A stretch of DNA of 64,000 bases from positions 1 to 64,000 of the forward strand of contig NZ_VIGC02000019.1 of assembly GCF_006569185.2 (NCBI RefSeq). The letters run 5' to 3'. The notes beneath the pieces were generated by a model that made no database searches, had not been told where the DNA came from, and saw nothing but the letters and a program-made list of their open reading frames with translations. Source of the stretch: Litorilinea aerophila (lineage in GTDB: Bacteria > Chloroflexota > Anaerolineae > Caldilineales > Caldilineaceae). The translations under genes were made by a program, and so were the position numbers. Positions within the stretch are counted from its first letter, which is position 1. The number at the start of each line of letters is the position of its first letter. This document shows positions 45,156 through 56,223 of the stretch, piece after piece.

Positions 45156-48047
45156 TCAGGATGGCCGTTGCCCCTGGCCCGACCTGCGGTTGCCCAGCAG
45201 CAGGAGGATGACCACGATGACCACGGGAATGGCCACCATGATGCCCACCCGGCGCAGCCGCTGGAGCCAGCTGCTGGTGGAAGGTGTCTCTTCATTCTGG
45301 TCGGCCGTATCCGTCGGGATCTCCTGAGCCTGGGCCGGAGCCGGCGCGGTGACCAGGTTGACGTCCGGCGTAGCCGCTGCTGCGGGCGCTTCAGGTGTTG
45401 GGGTGGCCGCCCCCTCGTCCTCATAGTTGCAGGCCCGGATGGAGACGTCGTCCACATACATGGCCGTGCGGCCGGCCATACCGTCGTTGTTGACGGCCAG
45501 CAGAAGGCGGATGGTGCGGCCCGCCAGAGGCGTGAGTTCGTGTTTCACCTGTAGCCAGCTTCGGGCGTCGGACTGCTCGCCCAGGATGCGGTCGATGAAC
45601 TGGCCCGTAGCCTCGTCGTACAGGTCCACGTACTGGAGGTCGCCGGGTCCCGGATCCCCGTCCACCATAGGGAAGTAGCGGAACTCCAGGAAGATGTCGG
45701 AGACATGGGCGGGCAGCTCCACCGCCTGATCCGCCGCGCTGACGCTGCGCACATTTTCCAGATCCACGATCCCCAGACGCAGGGCCTGGCGGCTATTGTT
45801 GAAGGTCCGTTCTCCGGTGAAGACAGCCGGCCGCTCGCTGGGCATGATGCGCCAGCCCACGCCGGTTGCCTCGAAGCCGCCGTTGTTGACCAGCTCCACG
45901 CAGGGTTCCAGGGCAAGGACGGACGCCGGCGCGGCGGGGGTGGGCGTTTCCAGGGGCGGGGGCAGGAGGGCGGCTGCCGGCGTCTCGGGCGTTTCCGTGG
46001 GCGTCTCTGTGGATGTGGCCGTAGGGGATGGCGTGGGGGACGGTGTCTCAGTCGGCGCGGGAGGCTGGGGCGCTGCCATGGCGCTGCTCGGGGGCTCCGA
46101 CGTGGCCGTTGCCTCCGGGTAGCAGACAATCAGAGAGACGTCGTCCAGATACATCCAGGTTCGGGAGGAGTTGCTGTCGTTGAAGACGTTGAAATAGACG
46201 TAGAAGCTCTGCCCCCGATAGGCGGTCAGGTCCTTCACTTCTTCCCCCCAGCCGCTCTCATTGTGGCGGACCCGGTGCAGGATACGCAGGGTTCGCCCGT
46301 GGGGCGTGAGCAGGATAACCTCCTGGCGATCACTTTGGGCGGTGGGGTTGTCGTCGGTGGCTTCTTCCGTCTTGTAGAGGTGCCACCAGCGGAGCTCCGC
46401 GGTGAGGGCGTTGCCGGGAATGCGCACCAGCTGGCGGATGGACGAATAGCTGACCCGGTCCTGGGTGCCCACATCCCGGGGGTTGCCCAGTTGCATGGAG
46501 CGCAGGCCGCCGTGCTTCTGGGCGCCGCTGTACTGGGCCGGGATGGGATCCCGGCCGAAGATCCAGCTTCCGTCCCGTTCAAAGTCTCCGTTGACCAAGA
46601 TGTTGACACAACCTTCGGGAGGTGAGGGAGTCGCGCCCGGCGTGGGTGAGGTTGGCGTGGCCGTGGGCGCTGTTTGTCCTGGCGGCAGGGTGATGCAGTT
46701 GCTGCTGGCGTCTGTATTGGCCTGGCCCGGCGTGGTGCAGCGCACGCTGAAGTCGATGCTGTTGCGGTTGATGTCCACGCCATCCGGGTAGCGGGAAATG
46801 CCGCTCCCTGCCACCAGTTGCGCGGCGGCAGGCTGGATGCCGGTCCCCTCGGTGTAGGGGGGAGCACTGTTGCCCCCAAAGCTGACGGCATCCACCACGT
46901 TCACTCCGTAGGCCACGGCCACCGCTGCCGGCACCACGTTGACCATCAGGTCGTCCTGGGTGGTGGGATCCAGGTCACAGTTTGGCACATCCGCCTGGCT
47001 GGCACAGATGACGTAGTACTGGCCTGGCCCCAGGGTGACGTTGGGCAGGTCGATGGTCTGGTAGACGATGGCGCCACCGCCGGTGCCATCCACCAGTTGG
47101 ACCGTGTAGGGGTCCAGGTTGACGTCCCGGTTGGTGATGTTCTTCAGCTCGATGAACTCGGTGTCATCTGGGCCGGGCTGGAAGTAGGCCACCTCGTTGA
47201 CCACCAACAGATTGGCGAAGGTAACGGGGCCGGGCGCCAACAGGTCGAAGTTGAGGATGCCGCTGCCATAGTCGAACACTTCGCCTGCGTTGGCGTGGGT
47301 GATGAACTGGTTGCTGACCGTGCTGTAGGTGTCGCCGATGTCGGGGTAGTCCCGGACCAGCATGGCAAAGAGTTGGATGGCGGGTTGGTCAAAGGCCAGG
47401 TGGACGCCGACGCCCGTCTGGCTGTAGTTGAGCCTGGCTTCAAAGCCTCGGGTCTGGTTGCCGCTGGCCGGGTTGGCGCCCAAATTGCCCGCAGTCTGGT
47501 TGCCCAGGGGCGTATTGGGGCCGCCGCCACTGCCAAAACTGCCCGAGAGGGTGTAGAGATCCCAGAAGTAGTTGCCCAGCCCATCCGTGCCGATGGCCAG
47601 CACGTAGTCCGGCAGGAAGCCAGCGTCAAAAAGAATGTTGGGGTTGAGGTTCTGGATGGCCGGGGGAGGGCTGCCGTCCCGGCCGAAATCGGTGTTGGGA
47701 TAGCCCCCGCTGCGGGAGTCAATGAAGAGCAGAATGCGGTTGCCGCTCTGGATGGCGCCGGCCACGCCCAGGTACAGGGAGTCCCCGACTATCTTCGCAT
47801 AGAGACCGTTGATCTCGTTTCCTGTGCCGAAGCTGGAGTCCGGCCCGCCCTGGCTCGTCCCCAGGAGTTGCCAGTCCGGTTCCGTCAGATTGCCGTCCAA
47901 TGCAATCTCCGCGGCTGCGCTTCCCGGCAGGGTTAACACCAGCACCAGGGCCCACAGCAAGGGGATCAGCAGGCGTCGGCCCCATCGGATGGCCTGGGCC
48001 TGTTCAGGTGCCGGGTCTGTTCTCAAGCGCCGCCGTTCTGTTCTCAT
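45156..48047 (-). CDS. Membrane-anchored surface protein with LTD and carbohydrate-binding-like domains
   Basis: A 963-residue exported protein. The signal peptide (LLIPLLWALVLVLTLPGSAAA) is followed by a family-9 CBM-like domain (EIALDGNLTEPDWQL), an LTD (LLVVNEVAYFQPGPDDTEFIELKN; about 280-440), and two jelly-roll domains beginning ILVNGDFERDGSW and LVNNGGFEATGVGW, each ending in an MYLDDVSLIVC- or MYVDDVSIRAC-like strand. Thr-Pro linkers separate them. The C-terminus has a helix (VGIMVAIPVVIVVILLLLG) and a short basic tail, a membrane anchor. The start at ATG 48047 has AAAGGA 7 nt upstream. A role in binding extracellular polymers is inferred. Confidence 0.82.
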   Translation of the reverse strand: MRTERRRLRTDPAPEQAQAIRWGRRLLIPLLWALVLVLTLPGSAAAEIALDGNLTEPDWQLLGTSQGGPDSSFGTGNEINGLYAKIVGDSLYLGVAGAIQSGNRILLFIDSRSGGYPNTDFGRDGSPPPAIQNLNPNILFDAGFLPDYVLAIGTDGLGNYFWDLYTLSGSFGSGGGPNTPLGNQTAGNLGANPASGNQTRGFEARLNYSQTGVGVHLAFDQPAIQLFAMLVRDYPDIGDTYSTVSNQFITHANAGEVFDYGSGILNFDLLAPGPVTFANLLVVNEVAYFQPGPDDTEFIELKNITNRDVNLDPYTVQLVDGTGGGAIVYQTIDLPNVTLGPGQYYVICASQADVPNCDLDPTTQDDLMVNVVPAAVAVAYGVNVVDAVSFGGNSAPPYTEGTGIQPAAAQLVAGSGISRYPDGVDINRNSIDFSVRCTTPGQANTDASSNCITLPPGQTAPTATPTSPTPGATPSPPEGCVNILVNGDFERDGSWIFGRDPIPAQYSGAQKHGGLRSMQLGNPRDVGTQDRVSYSSIRQLVRIPGNALTAELRWWHLYKTEEATDDNPTAQSDRQEVILLTPHGRTLRILHRVRHNESGWGEEVKDLTAYRGQSFYVYFNVFNDSNSSRTWMYLDDVSLIVCYPEATATSEPPSSAMAAPQPPAPTETPSPTPSPTATSTETPTETPETPAAALLPPPLETPTPAAPASVLALEPCVELVNNGGFEATGVGWRIMPSERPAVFTGERTFNNSRQALRLGIVDLENVRSVSAADQAVELPAHVSDIFLEFRYFPMVDGDPGPGDLQYVDLYDEATGQFIDRILGEQSDARSWLQVKHELTPLAGRTIRLLLAVNNDGMAGRTAMYVDDVSIRACNYEDEGAATPTPEAPAAAATPDVNLVTAPAPAQAQEIPTDTADQNEETPSTSSWLQRLRRVGIMVAIPVVIVVILLLLGNRRSGQGQRPS

Positions 48048-48129
48048 TCCCAAATCCTTTCACCCTTCGGTTGGGCCATTTTTCCTGTCCCCGGGCGCAT
48101 TACCGGGCATGTCAACGTCAGTACTTCCT

Positions 48130-48428
48130 GATTGTTGCCCATTGGCGACGTAAACATCCTCAGATGCGCTTCCGTCCCGCCTGGCCGTGGCAGAAAATCC
48201 GTTCAAAACGGACAGAGTCAAGCCGGGTACCATCCGACCCGTGGAGTGCGTTTTAACGCACTTGGGGTGTGCCAGCCGATGATTTCAATCATCGGCCCAA
48301 GGCTGGCCACGGTCTCATACAGAGCGACCTATTGCGCCGCGGGGAATGAAAAGAGATGAATCTGCGTTCATCTGCGTCCTTTTTCAGGGCAGGATGCCGA
48401 CTCCGCGTCAAAATCGTGAACGCTTGAG
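48130..48428. repeat. Mosaic repeat: 63-kb-type element containing the triple-hairpin unit
   Basis: Block a (48130-48180) matches the reverse strand of 63079-63129, and block b (48391-48428) matches the reverse strand of 63026-63060. Between them is the triple-hairpin unit, inverted relative to 15187-15306, with stems TCCGTT/AACGGA (48198-48212), AGTGCGTT/AACGCACT (48245-48262) and CCGATGATT/AATCATCGG (48276-48295). A fragment GAATCTGCGTTCATCTGCG (48358-48376) resembles the repeat at 24.7 kb. This occupies most of the 537-nt gap between the LTD and NurA genes. Confidence 0.75.
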
Positions 48429-48518
48429 AGTGTATCACGGACCCGCTACCCGGACAATGGGCGCACCCGATTCCCTGCCGTGTGACCGTGTTGCCTGCCA
48501 TGCCCCGCGGGCGGCCTG

Positions 48519-48527
48519 TGATATAAT
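48519..48527 (+). promoter_or_regulatory. Extended -10 promoter of the NurA-type gene
   Basis: TG at 48519-48520 followed by A and TATAAT (48522-48527) forms an extended -10 element, which can work without a good -35 box; none is seen. The GTG start at 48585 is about 50 nt from the expected transcription start. Confidence 0.45.
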
Positions 48528-48584
48528 GAAAGGGAGTATGACTGCCGACTGCCGTCGTTCGGATGCCATTCATCAAGTGTAGAC

Positions 48585-49787
48585 GTGATTCACCGAGAAA
48601 AAGTAATTGCCGCTTTGGAAGAGAAGCGGGATCGGTTTCGGGATTTTGCCGTGGACCATCGGGCGCAGCAGACCTGGCTGGCGCAGCAGCTGGCCTATCT
48701 GCAGCAGGCCGACAGCCAGATCATCCGCGACAGGCTGGTCCAGATGGGCGTCGAGCGGCCCGGTGCCCTCCCCACGGCCGAGTTGGATCAGGCCCAAGGC
48801 CTGCGTCTGGCCTTCTCCTGCCATTGGCAGAACCACCAGGAGGCCCGTTCCTGGGCCCTGGATGTGCTCCAGGAGCGGCCGGTCTTCGCCGTCGACGGCA
48901 GCCAGATCACCCCGACCAAGGACTTTTCCATCCCCGTGGGCGCCGTCCAGGTGGGCTGGTTTATCAACTATCACACCCCAGGCGGAAGATACGTCAAAGA
49001 TGTGGCGTTTGAAATCCTGGCGCCCCAGGAGCTGGGCGAGGCCCCCACGGACGACGACACAGACCGGGGCTTTCCCGACTGGCGGGTGAACCAGTTGCGT
49101 TTCGTGCGGGAATGTGAGAAGCATTGTCAGTTGCTGGAAGCGTTGGCGACCACGCCGGCCTCCCGCCTGCCGGCTGCCTTCTTTGACGGTTCCCTGATCA
49201 TCAGCTTCGCCGGCCAGATGCGCCCGGAGCGCCGCCGGCCCTACGTCCGGGCCGTGCGGGATCTGTTGGCCTGTTCCCAGCGGTATGCCATCCCGGTGAT
49301 AGGTTTTGTGGATAGCTCCTACAGCCGGGACCTGGTCACCCTGCTGGAGGTCCTCTCGGGCAGGCCTGACAGCGTGGCCTGGAGCGATGCGGGGCTGGTG
49401 GATGACCTGCTACCGGGCTGGGGGGATCGCACCCCCTTTTTCCTCTGTGCCCGGGACGATCCCCTCAGCCAGCACGGCGATGCCGACTTTTACAACCAGG
49501 TGGCGTTTACCTATGTCCGATTGGCCGGGGAACGCCCTCCGGCGCGGGTGGAAGTGCCGGCTTGGGTGTTGGAGGCCGGCCTGGCTGAAGAGGTGGTGGA
49601 CCTGGTGCGAGCCCAGTGCGTGGTGGGCACCGGCTATCCCTACGTCATCGAGACGGCCGATGCCCTGGCCGTCATCAGCCAGGAAGATCGCCAGCGTTTC
49701 TATGCCCTGTTTCAGCAGTTTGCCCTGCAGGAGGGGCTGCCCTTCACCCAGGCGCGCAAGGCCCTGAGCAAGCGCCTGCGGCGTTGA
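48585..49787 (+). CDS. NurA-domain nuclease
   Basis: A 400-residue protein with the NurA fold. NurA is a 5'-3' exo/endonuclease that works with the HerA translocase in DNA-end resection in archaea and some bacteria. Both metal-binding aspartate motifs are seen: VFAVDGSQITP (near residue 100) and AAFFDGSLIISF (near 200), plus a late ETADALAVISQEDRQRF motif. The start is GTG 48585 with a weak ribosome-binding site. No HerA-like ATPase gene is adjacent, so the partner must lie elsewhere or be absent. The next gene is an AI-2E-family transporter. Confidence 0.82.
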   Translation: MIHREKVIAALEEKRDRFRDFAVDHRAQQTWLAQQLAYLQQADSQIIRDRLVQMGVERPGALPTAELDQAQGLRLAFSCHWQNHQEARSWALDVLQERPVFAVDGSQITPTKDFSIPVGAVQVGWFINYHTPGGRYVKDVAFEILAPQELGEAPTDDDTDRGFPDWRVNQLRFVRECEKHCQLLEALATTPASRLPAAFFDGSLIISFAGQMRPERRRPYVRAVRDLLACSQRYAIPVIGFVDSSYSRDLVTLLEVLSGRPDSVAWSDAGLVDDLLPGWGDRTPFFLCARDDPLSQHGDADFYNQVAFTYVRLAGERPPARVEVPAWVLEAGLAEEVVDLVRAQCVVGTGYPYVIETADALAVISQEDRQRFYALFQQFALQEGLPFTQARKALSKRLRR

Positions 49788-49936
49788 GGCGCGACCTCAC
49801 CCCCGGGATCGGGTTTTAGTATTGGAAGGTCGGCAGTTCAGCCGGCCGGCCCCGCCCCAAGGACGGCCGCCGCTGAAGGCCAGGCGGGGCGATTTGCGGG
49901 GCAATTTACGGTGCAGGTTGGTTCATTGGGTGAACT

Positions 49937-51418
49937 ATGAACAACAACCCTGAGTCGAAGGAATCGGTGCCGGTCGAGGCCGGGCAGGCCCGCCACCAGG
50001 CATCTGTTCCTGCATACCCGGCCCCGCCGGAGGTGACTACCTATGCGGCCAGTTCATCCTGGGACGCAGCCACCAAGCGCACAGTGGTGGTCATCCTGCT
50101 GGTGGCCATGGTCGGCATCTTCTGGATCAGCCGGCCGGTGTTGCCCATGCTGGTCATCGCCGGCGTGGTCGCCTATCTCCTCAACCCCATCGTCGACCTG
50201 TTGGAGCGCCTGCGCATCCCGCGCAGCGTCAGCACCGTTATCCTCTTTTTGCTGGGCCTGGTCGCGGTCATCCTGACGCCGATACTGCTGGCGCCCATCC
50301 TGCTCCAGCAGCTGGCCTCCCTGAACTTCGACGTGCCCAGCACGGCGGTCAGCTTCCTGAGTTGGCTCACCCGGACCTTCAACAGCCTGCCGGACACGGT
50401 GGAGATCTTGGGCTTCGAGGTGCCCCTGGATGGGGTCACCCAGCAGTTTGAGGCCGGCATTCAAAACTTCACCTTCATCCCCACCCTGGCCGAAATCCTC
50501 AGCTATTTCCAGCAGCTCATCAGCACGGCCACCAACGTGGTCAGCAGCACGGCAGCCATCGGCGTCAGCGTCGTGGGGGGGATCGTCCAGTTCCTGATCA
50601 CCTTCCTGGTGGTCTTCTTCCTGAGCCTTTACCTTACCAAGGATGCTCCCCTGATTCGGGAGTATGTGGAGGGCCTCTTCCCCCGCTCATACCAGTCGGA
50701 ATGGATCGACCTTCTCCGGCGGATGGGCTACATCTGGCAGGCTTTCTTCCGGGGACAGATCATCCTGAGCGTGACGGTGGGGATGACCACCTGGCTGGCC
50801 CTGACCCTGGCCGGCATGCCCGGCGCACTGATCCTGGCCATTCTGGCCGGCGCCATGGAGGTGATCCCCAACCTGGGGCCGGTGCTGGCCATGATCCCCG
50901 CGGTCATCGTGGCCCTGATCCAGGGGAGTACCGTCCTCGATGCCTATGGGATCAACAACTTTGGCTTCGCCCTCATTACCATCGGCATCTACTTTGTGAT
51001 CCAACAGGCGGAGAACAACATCCTGGTGCCCCGCATCATCGGCAAGGGGGTGAACCTGCATCCCATCGTGGTGATCTGCGGCGTGGCCATCGGCTTCAAC
51101 CTGGCGGGTGTCCTGGGCGCGTTCTTCGCAGCGCCGGTCATTGCCAGCCTGCGGGTGTTGGGCAGCTACATCCACGCCAAGCTGCTGGACTACCCGCCGT
51201 TCTTGGGCCAGGAGTTACCGCCACCCCGCCGTCGGACCGCGGTGACCTATCGGCGGACCGTGCGGGGCGATGAGCTGACAGCCGTGGAGGAGCCGCGGCC
51301 AGAGCATCCCGACGTGCAGGCACGCCAGGCCCCCGGCAGCCCCATCCCCCAGCATGAGAGTCGTTCGGATGGACCCGAGCCGCCCACCGATGGGGTGACC
51401 AGCTCCCTGCGGGCGTAG
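49937..51418 (+). CDS. AI-2E family transporter
   Basis: A 493-residue membrane protein of the AI-2E/UPF0118 family, named for autoinducer-2 export but including ion antiporters. After a 45-residue polar N-terminus come about eight helices: RTVVVILLVAMVGIFWISRP, LPMLVIAGVVAYLLNPIVDLL, VSTVILFLLGLVAVILTPILL, QFLITFLVVFFLSLYLT, and the conserved ILAGAMEVIPNLGPVLAMIPAVIVAL with FVIQQAENNILVPRIIGKGVNLHP. The C-terminal 90 residues are polar, Pro/Arg-rich and probably unstructured. It is convergent with tsaD (8 nt between stops). Confidence 0.9.
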   Translation: MNNNPESKESVPVEAGQARHQASVPAYPAPPEVTTYAASSSWDAATKRTVVVILLVAMVGIFWISRPVLPMLVIAGVVAYLLNPIVDLLERLRIPRSVSTVILFLLGLVAVILTPILLAPILLQQLASLNFDVPSTAVSFLSWLTRTFNSLPDTVEILGFEVPLDGVTQQFEAGIQNFTFIPTLAEILSYFQQLISTATNVVSSTAAIGVSVVGGIVQFLITFLVVFFLSLYLTKDAPLIREYVEGLFPRSYQSEWIDLLRRMGYIWQAFFRGQIILSVTVGMTTWLALTLAGMPGALILAILAGAMEVIPNLGPVLAMIPAVIVALIQGSTVLDAYGINNFGFALITIGIYFVIQQAENNILVPRIIGKGVNLHPIVVICGVAIGFNLAGVLGAFFAAPVIASLRVLGSYIHAKLLDYPPFLGQELPPPRRRTAVTYRRTVRGDELTAVEEPRPEHPDVQARQAPGSPIPQHESRSDGPEPPTDGVTSSLRA

Positions 51419-51426
51419 CGGGCTGG

Positions 51427-52490
<1,064 letters not shown>

Positions 52491-52494
<4 letters not shown>

Positions 52495-53573
52495 GTTCTC
52501 TGTTCCTGTCTGTCGGTTCGGCTGGCCCAGACCAGCACGGCCAGGGCCAGGGCACCCAATGCCAGCAAAGCGACCAGTTTGTACAGCCGGTCATCCAGCA
52601 CCAGGGTCAACAGGCCGAAGAAGGCACAGAATGCCCAGTAGCCCATCACAATGGCCCGTTCGCTGAAGCCCAAATCCAGCAGCCGGAAGTGGAGGTGATC
52701 CCGTCCACCCTGGCCAGGCGACAGCCCCCGGCGCCAGCGGCTGACGATGAGCCAGGCCACGTCCAGGGCCGGCAGGCCCAGCACCAACATCACCGTAGCC
52801 AGCCGGGCACCGCCAATGATACCCAGGGCGGCCACGGCAAAGCCCAAAAAATAGCTGCCGCTGCTGCCCATGAAGATGCGGGCGGGGGCAAAGTTGTGGG
52901 GCAGGAAGCCCAAGGCCGCTCCCAGCAGGGCCAGGGGCAGCAGCGCCACGCTCAACTGGGGGGGCTGCACGGCAAAGATCATGTGCACCGCCAGCACCAG
53001 GCAGAGAATGGCGGTGACCCCCGTGGCCAGGCCGTTCAGCCCGTCCAGCCAGTTGATGGTGTTCATCATGGCCATAAACCAGAAGAGGGTCAGCGGCCAG
53101 ACGATCCACCATGGGAAGCCATCCGGCCCGAAGAGGAACCCCTGGCCAAAGGGGTTGTTCACATGCTTGATGAAGATCAGGCCGGCGATGGCGATGACCC
53201 CGGCCACTGCCTGAATGACATACTGGGGGCCGCTGGAGAATTCCACCCGGTCGTCCACAAATCCCGCAACCACGCAGAAGAGGCTGCCAGCCAGAAGGGC
53301 CAGCAGCCGACGTCCCTCGTTGGGGTCGTGGCGGGGCGGAAACCACTCTGCCCACGCCGGCGGCAAAACGTGGGGCAGCAGGACGGTCAGCAAGACCGTC
53401 ACGAAGAAGCTGCCAAAGAGGGCCAGGCCACCGGTGCGAGGGATGACCCCCTGGTGCCTGCGCCGGCCGCCGGGCCGGTCCACCAGGCCCAGGCGGTGAC
53501 CCACCCGGGCGGCCACCGGGGTGAGGCTCCAACTGAGCAGCGCGGCAAAGAAGAGAACGGCCAGAAAGACCAT
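52491..53573 (-). CDS. Polyprenyl-phosphate sugar-1-phosphate transferase (GT4, WecA/TagO/MraY-like), altered metal site
   Basis: A 360-residue integral membrane enzyme expected to move a sugar-1-phosphate from a UDP-sugar to a lipid carrier at the start of cell-wall or surface-polymer synthesis. About ten membrane helices are visible. The first motif ([22 protein letters not shown]), the catalytic Asp pair in [25 protein letters not shown] and the HxH motif in [14 protein letters not shown] are intact. The otherwise conserved MGD(S/T/V)GS motif, whose Asp helps bind Mg2+, reads MGSSGS here. It may be divergent or of reduced activity. It lies between asnS (15 nt) and tsaD (4-nt overlap). Confidence 0.85.
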
Positions 53574-53588
53574 GGGAAGAGGCCGCGT

Positions 53589-54932
53589 CTACGGGCGCAG
53601 GTTGTTCAAGAGGCGCGGGAAGGCGATGGTCTCTCGCACGTGTTCCAGGCCACAGATCCACGCCACCGTGCGCTCCACCCCCAGGCCGAACCCACTGTGC
53701 ACCACCGAGCCATAGCGGCGCAGGTCCACGTACCAGCCGTACACCTCTTCGGGCAGATGATGCTGGCGGATGGCGGCCAGCAGCTTGTCCGGGTCGCTCA
53801 TGCGCTCACTGCCGCCGATGATCTCGCCGTAGCCCTCCGGCGCCAGCAGATCCACACTGCGGCACACTTCCGGGCGGTCCGGTTCCGGCTCCATGTAGAA
53901 GGCCTTGGCCTGGGTCGGGAAGTGATGGACGAAGACCGGCTTCTCGAATTGGGCCGCCAGGTAGGTTTCGTGGGGGCTGCCGAAGTCGTCCCCCCACTCC
54001 ATGGGCGGCACCGGATCGGGATAGCCGGGCACCAGTTCACCGGCGGCGGCTGCCCGGTTGATCATGGCCACGGCATCGTCGTAGTGCAGCCGGGGAAACG
54101 GCGGGCTCACCCTCTGCAGGTGGGTCAGATCCCGCTCCAGGACGCGCAGCTCCGGGCCCCGCTCCTCCAGGCAGCGCTGCACGATGTAGCTGACAAACTC
54201 CTCCGCGACCTCCATGAGCTGCTCCAGGTTACAGAAGGCGATCTCCGGCTCCACCATCCAAAATTCCTGGAGGTGGCGGCGGGTCTTGCTCTTTTCGGCC
54301 CGGAAGGTGGGGCCGAAGCAGTAGACCTTGCCAAAGGCGAAGATGTTGGCCTCGTTGTAGAGCTGGCCCGTCTGGGCCAGGTAGGCGGGCTCGCCGTGGT
54401 AATCGACCTGGAACAGGGTGGTGGTGCCTTCGGCTGCGGCCGGCGTGAGGATGGGCGTATCCACGTTGAGGAAGCCGTGGTCGTCCAGCCAGGTGCGAAT
54501 GGCGCGCACAACGGTGGCCCGCACCCGCATGGCCGCCCACTGGCGGGACGAGCGCAGCCACAGGTGCCGGTGCTGCATCAGAAACTCGATGCCGTGCTCT
54601 TTGGGGGTGATGGGATAGGGCTCGGCGATCTGGATCACCTGCAGATCCTGGACGTCCACTTCGTAGCCGCCCGGGATGCCCGGCGCCCGCGGTTCCGCTT
54701 TGACCACGCCGGTGACGATCAGGCTACTCTCCTGGGTCAACTGCCGGGCGGCCTGGAAGGCTTCCTCGCTGACGTTGCCTTTGAAGACCACGGCCTGGCA
54801 GATGCCGGTGCCATCCCGCACCTGCAGGAAATAGAGCCGGCCTTTGCCGGTTTTGTGGTAGAGCCACCCCTGCAAGGTGACCGTTTCACCCACATGATGC
54901 TGAAGCTGTTCAATGGACACAACAGGGGCCAC
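53589..54932 (-). CDS. asnS: Asparaginyl-tRNA synthetase
   Basis: A 447-residue class IIb synthetase that charges tRNA-Asn. Residues 1-110 form the OB-fold anticodon domain ([26 protein letters not shown]). Class II motif 2 is [25 protein letters not shown] and motif 3 is [16 protein letters not shown]. Asn specificity over Asp is supported by [18 protein letters not shown] and the insertion pattern around [14 protein letters not shown]. The start is GTG 54932 (GGGAG 6 nt upstream). It begins 17 nt after the Arg-rich hypothetical gene in the same operon. Confidence 0.95.
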   Translation of the reverse strand: MAPVVSIEQLQHHVGETVTLQGWLYHKTGKGRLYFLQVRDGTGICQAVVFKGNVSEEAFQAARQLTQESSLIVTGVVKAEPRAPGIPGGYEVDVQDLQVIQIAEPYPITPKEHGIEFLMQHRHLWLRSSRQWAAMRVRATVVRAIRTWLDDHGFLNVDTPILTPAAAEGTTTLFQVDYHGEPAYLAQTGQLYNEANIFAFGKVYCFGPTFRAEKSKTRRHLQEFWMVEPEIAFCNLEQLMEVAEEFVSYIVQRCLEERGPELRVLERDLTHLQRVSPPFPRLHYDDAVAMINRAAAAGELVPGYPDPVPPMEWGDDFGSPHETYLAAQFEKPVFVHHFPTQAKAFYMEPEPDRPEVCRSVDLLAPEGYGEIIGGSERMSDPDKLLAAIRQHHLPEEVYGWYVDLRRYGSVVHSGFGLGVERTVAWICGLEHVRETIAFPRLLNNLRP

Positions 54933-54949
54933 AATCCACTCCCATTCGC

Positions 54950-55426
54950 TTATTGATTTGTCTCGTCGCCAACAGGGCCTTCATCCGGGGGCGAACCTTC
55001 AGTCGCCGGGTCCCCTTCAGCCGGAAACAGGGGCGAGAGGTCGATTTTGAAATCCTCCAGCCGTCGCCCGATGTTGGAAAAGGGCTCCGAGCGGAAGTCG
55101 AAGGCCTCCCGGGTGGTAGGACGGATGACGTGGGTATAGATGAAGGCCGCTTTGACCACCTCGTATTCCCCGTTCGCCTCCTGGGACTCCTGGCGTTGTT
55201 CCGCCTCGGCCTGCTGCAGCTGGCGTTGCCGCTGCCGGCGCCGTCGGGCCCGGCGAGCCTGGCGGGTACGCTCGTCGGCGCGAGGGGTTGTCTGCCCACC
55301 GCCGCTGGCTTCTTTTTCCTGGTTGGCCCGTCGCCGCCGTTTGCGACGGAGGTAGCGGCGGCGGTCTCGGCGGCGAGACCGTTCCGAGCGGCTCTGCTGG
55401 CCGCGGGATTCTTGATCATTGGCCAT
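54950..55426 (-). CDS. Arg-rich conserved-looking hypothetical protein in the asnS operon
   Basis: A 158-residue protein of unknown function. The first 90 residues are extremely basic ([21 protein letters not shown] and [15 protein letters not shown] stretches, interrupted by Gln/Glu-rich parts), probably disordered and able to bind RNA or DNA. The C-terminal 60 residues look folded: [53 protein letters not shown] stands 9 nt before the ATG at 55426. It is 47 nt after the LysM-LTD gene and 17 nt before asnS. Its position among translation genes and its basic tail suggest, but do not prove, a ribosome- or RNA-linked role. Confidence 0.65.
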   Translation of the reverse strand: MANDQESRGQQSRSERSRRRDRRRYLRRKRRRRANQEKEASGGGQTTPRADERTRQARRARRRRQRQRQLQQAEAEQRQESQEANGEYEVVKAAFIYTHVIRPTTREAFDFRSEPFSNIGRRLEDFKIDLSPLFPAEGDPATEGSPPDEGPVGDETNQ

Positions 55427-55473
55427 AAACGTATGCTCCTGCCTGTTCCGATAGCCTGGACCTCCGGGATGCT

Positions 55474-56223
55474 TTACGGGATGACATAGCGGTGAACCTC
55501 GGTGCCCTGGGCGTTGAGGAGGCGCACGGCCATGCCCGGCTGCCACAGCGCGGCGATCTGCCCCCAATACAGGTCGATGCTGCTGTCCACGCCGGCCGCT
55601 GTGTGGAGCCGGACGCTGCCGCCTGGGAAGATGGGCAGGTTTCCGAAGGTGTAGGTGGGGCCGCCGTCCCGAACTACCTGCCACCCCTGCAGGTTGAAGG
55701 CCAGGTTGCTTTCATTCACGATCACAATCGCTTCGGCCTCCAGGTTGCCCACGCCCTCCACGCCCTGGATGATCACGCCCTGGGTGGGCGCAGCGGCCTC
55801 CGCCGGGCTGCTGCCCTCGGCCTGGCGCCGCACGGGGATCACCAACCGCTGTCCGGAGAAGACGAAATCTGGATTGGTCAGGTTGTTGGCTTCGGCGATC
55901 TCCTCCACGGTGACGTTGTAGCGGGTGGCGATGGCCAGGAGGCTGTCGCCGGCCTGCACGATGTAAATCTCCTCCTCGGCCGGCTGGGGCGTCGCTGTGG
56001 CTTCCTGCTGGGCTGGGGCCGTGGGGATGGAGGTCGCCGCCGGGGGGGGCGGCGTCTGGCCGACGGGTGCCGCCAGAATGGGCGTAGGCTGGGGGGTATA
56101 GAGCGCGGCCAACACCTCTGGATCTGGCCGTCGGGCTTCGAAGGCCCAGACCACACCCAGGGCAATGGCCAGGCTGATCATGGCGTTGACAACGATGACA
56201 AAGAGCAGTTGGCGGCGGTCCAT
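55474..56223 (-). CDS. Membrane-anchored LysM and lamin-tail domain protein
   Basis: A 249-residue protein with one N-terminal membrane helix (LLFVIVVNAMISLAIALGVVWAF, about 5-27), a Pro/Ala/Thr-rich linker, a LysM domain (about 95-140; YIVQAGDSLLAIATRYNVTVEEIAEANNL plus GQRLVIP) and a C-terminal LTD-like beta domain (AEAIVIVNESNLAFNLQGWQVVRD; about 165-249). LysM binds peptidoglycan-type glycans, so the protein should face the cell wall. The ATG at 56223 has GAGGGA upstream. It leads a five-gene run with the Arg-rich protein, asnS, GT4 and tsaD. Confidence 0.85.
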   Translation of the reverse strand: MDRRQLLFVIVVNAMISLAIALGVVWAFEARRPDPEVLAALYTPQPTPILAAPVGQTPPPPAATSIPTAPAQQEATATPQPAEEEIYIVQAGDSLLAIATRYNVTVEEIAEANNLTNPDFVFSGQRLVIPVRRQAEGSSPAEAAAPTQGVIIQGVEGVGNLEAEAIVIVNESNLAFNLQGWQVVRDGGPTYTFGNLPIFPGGSVRLHTAAGVDSSIDLYWGQIAALWQPGMAVRLLNAQGTEVHRYVIP

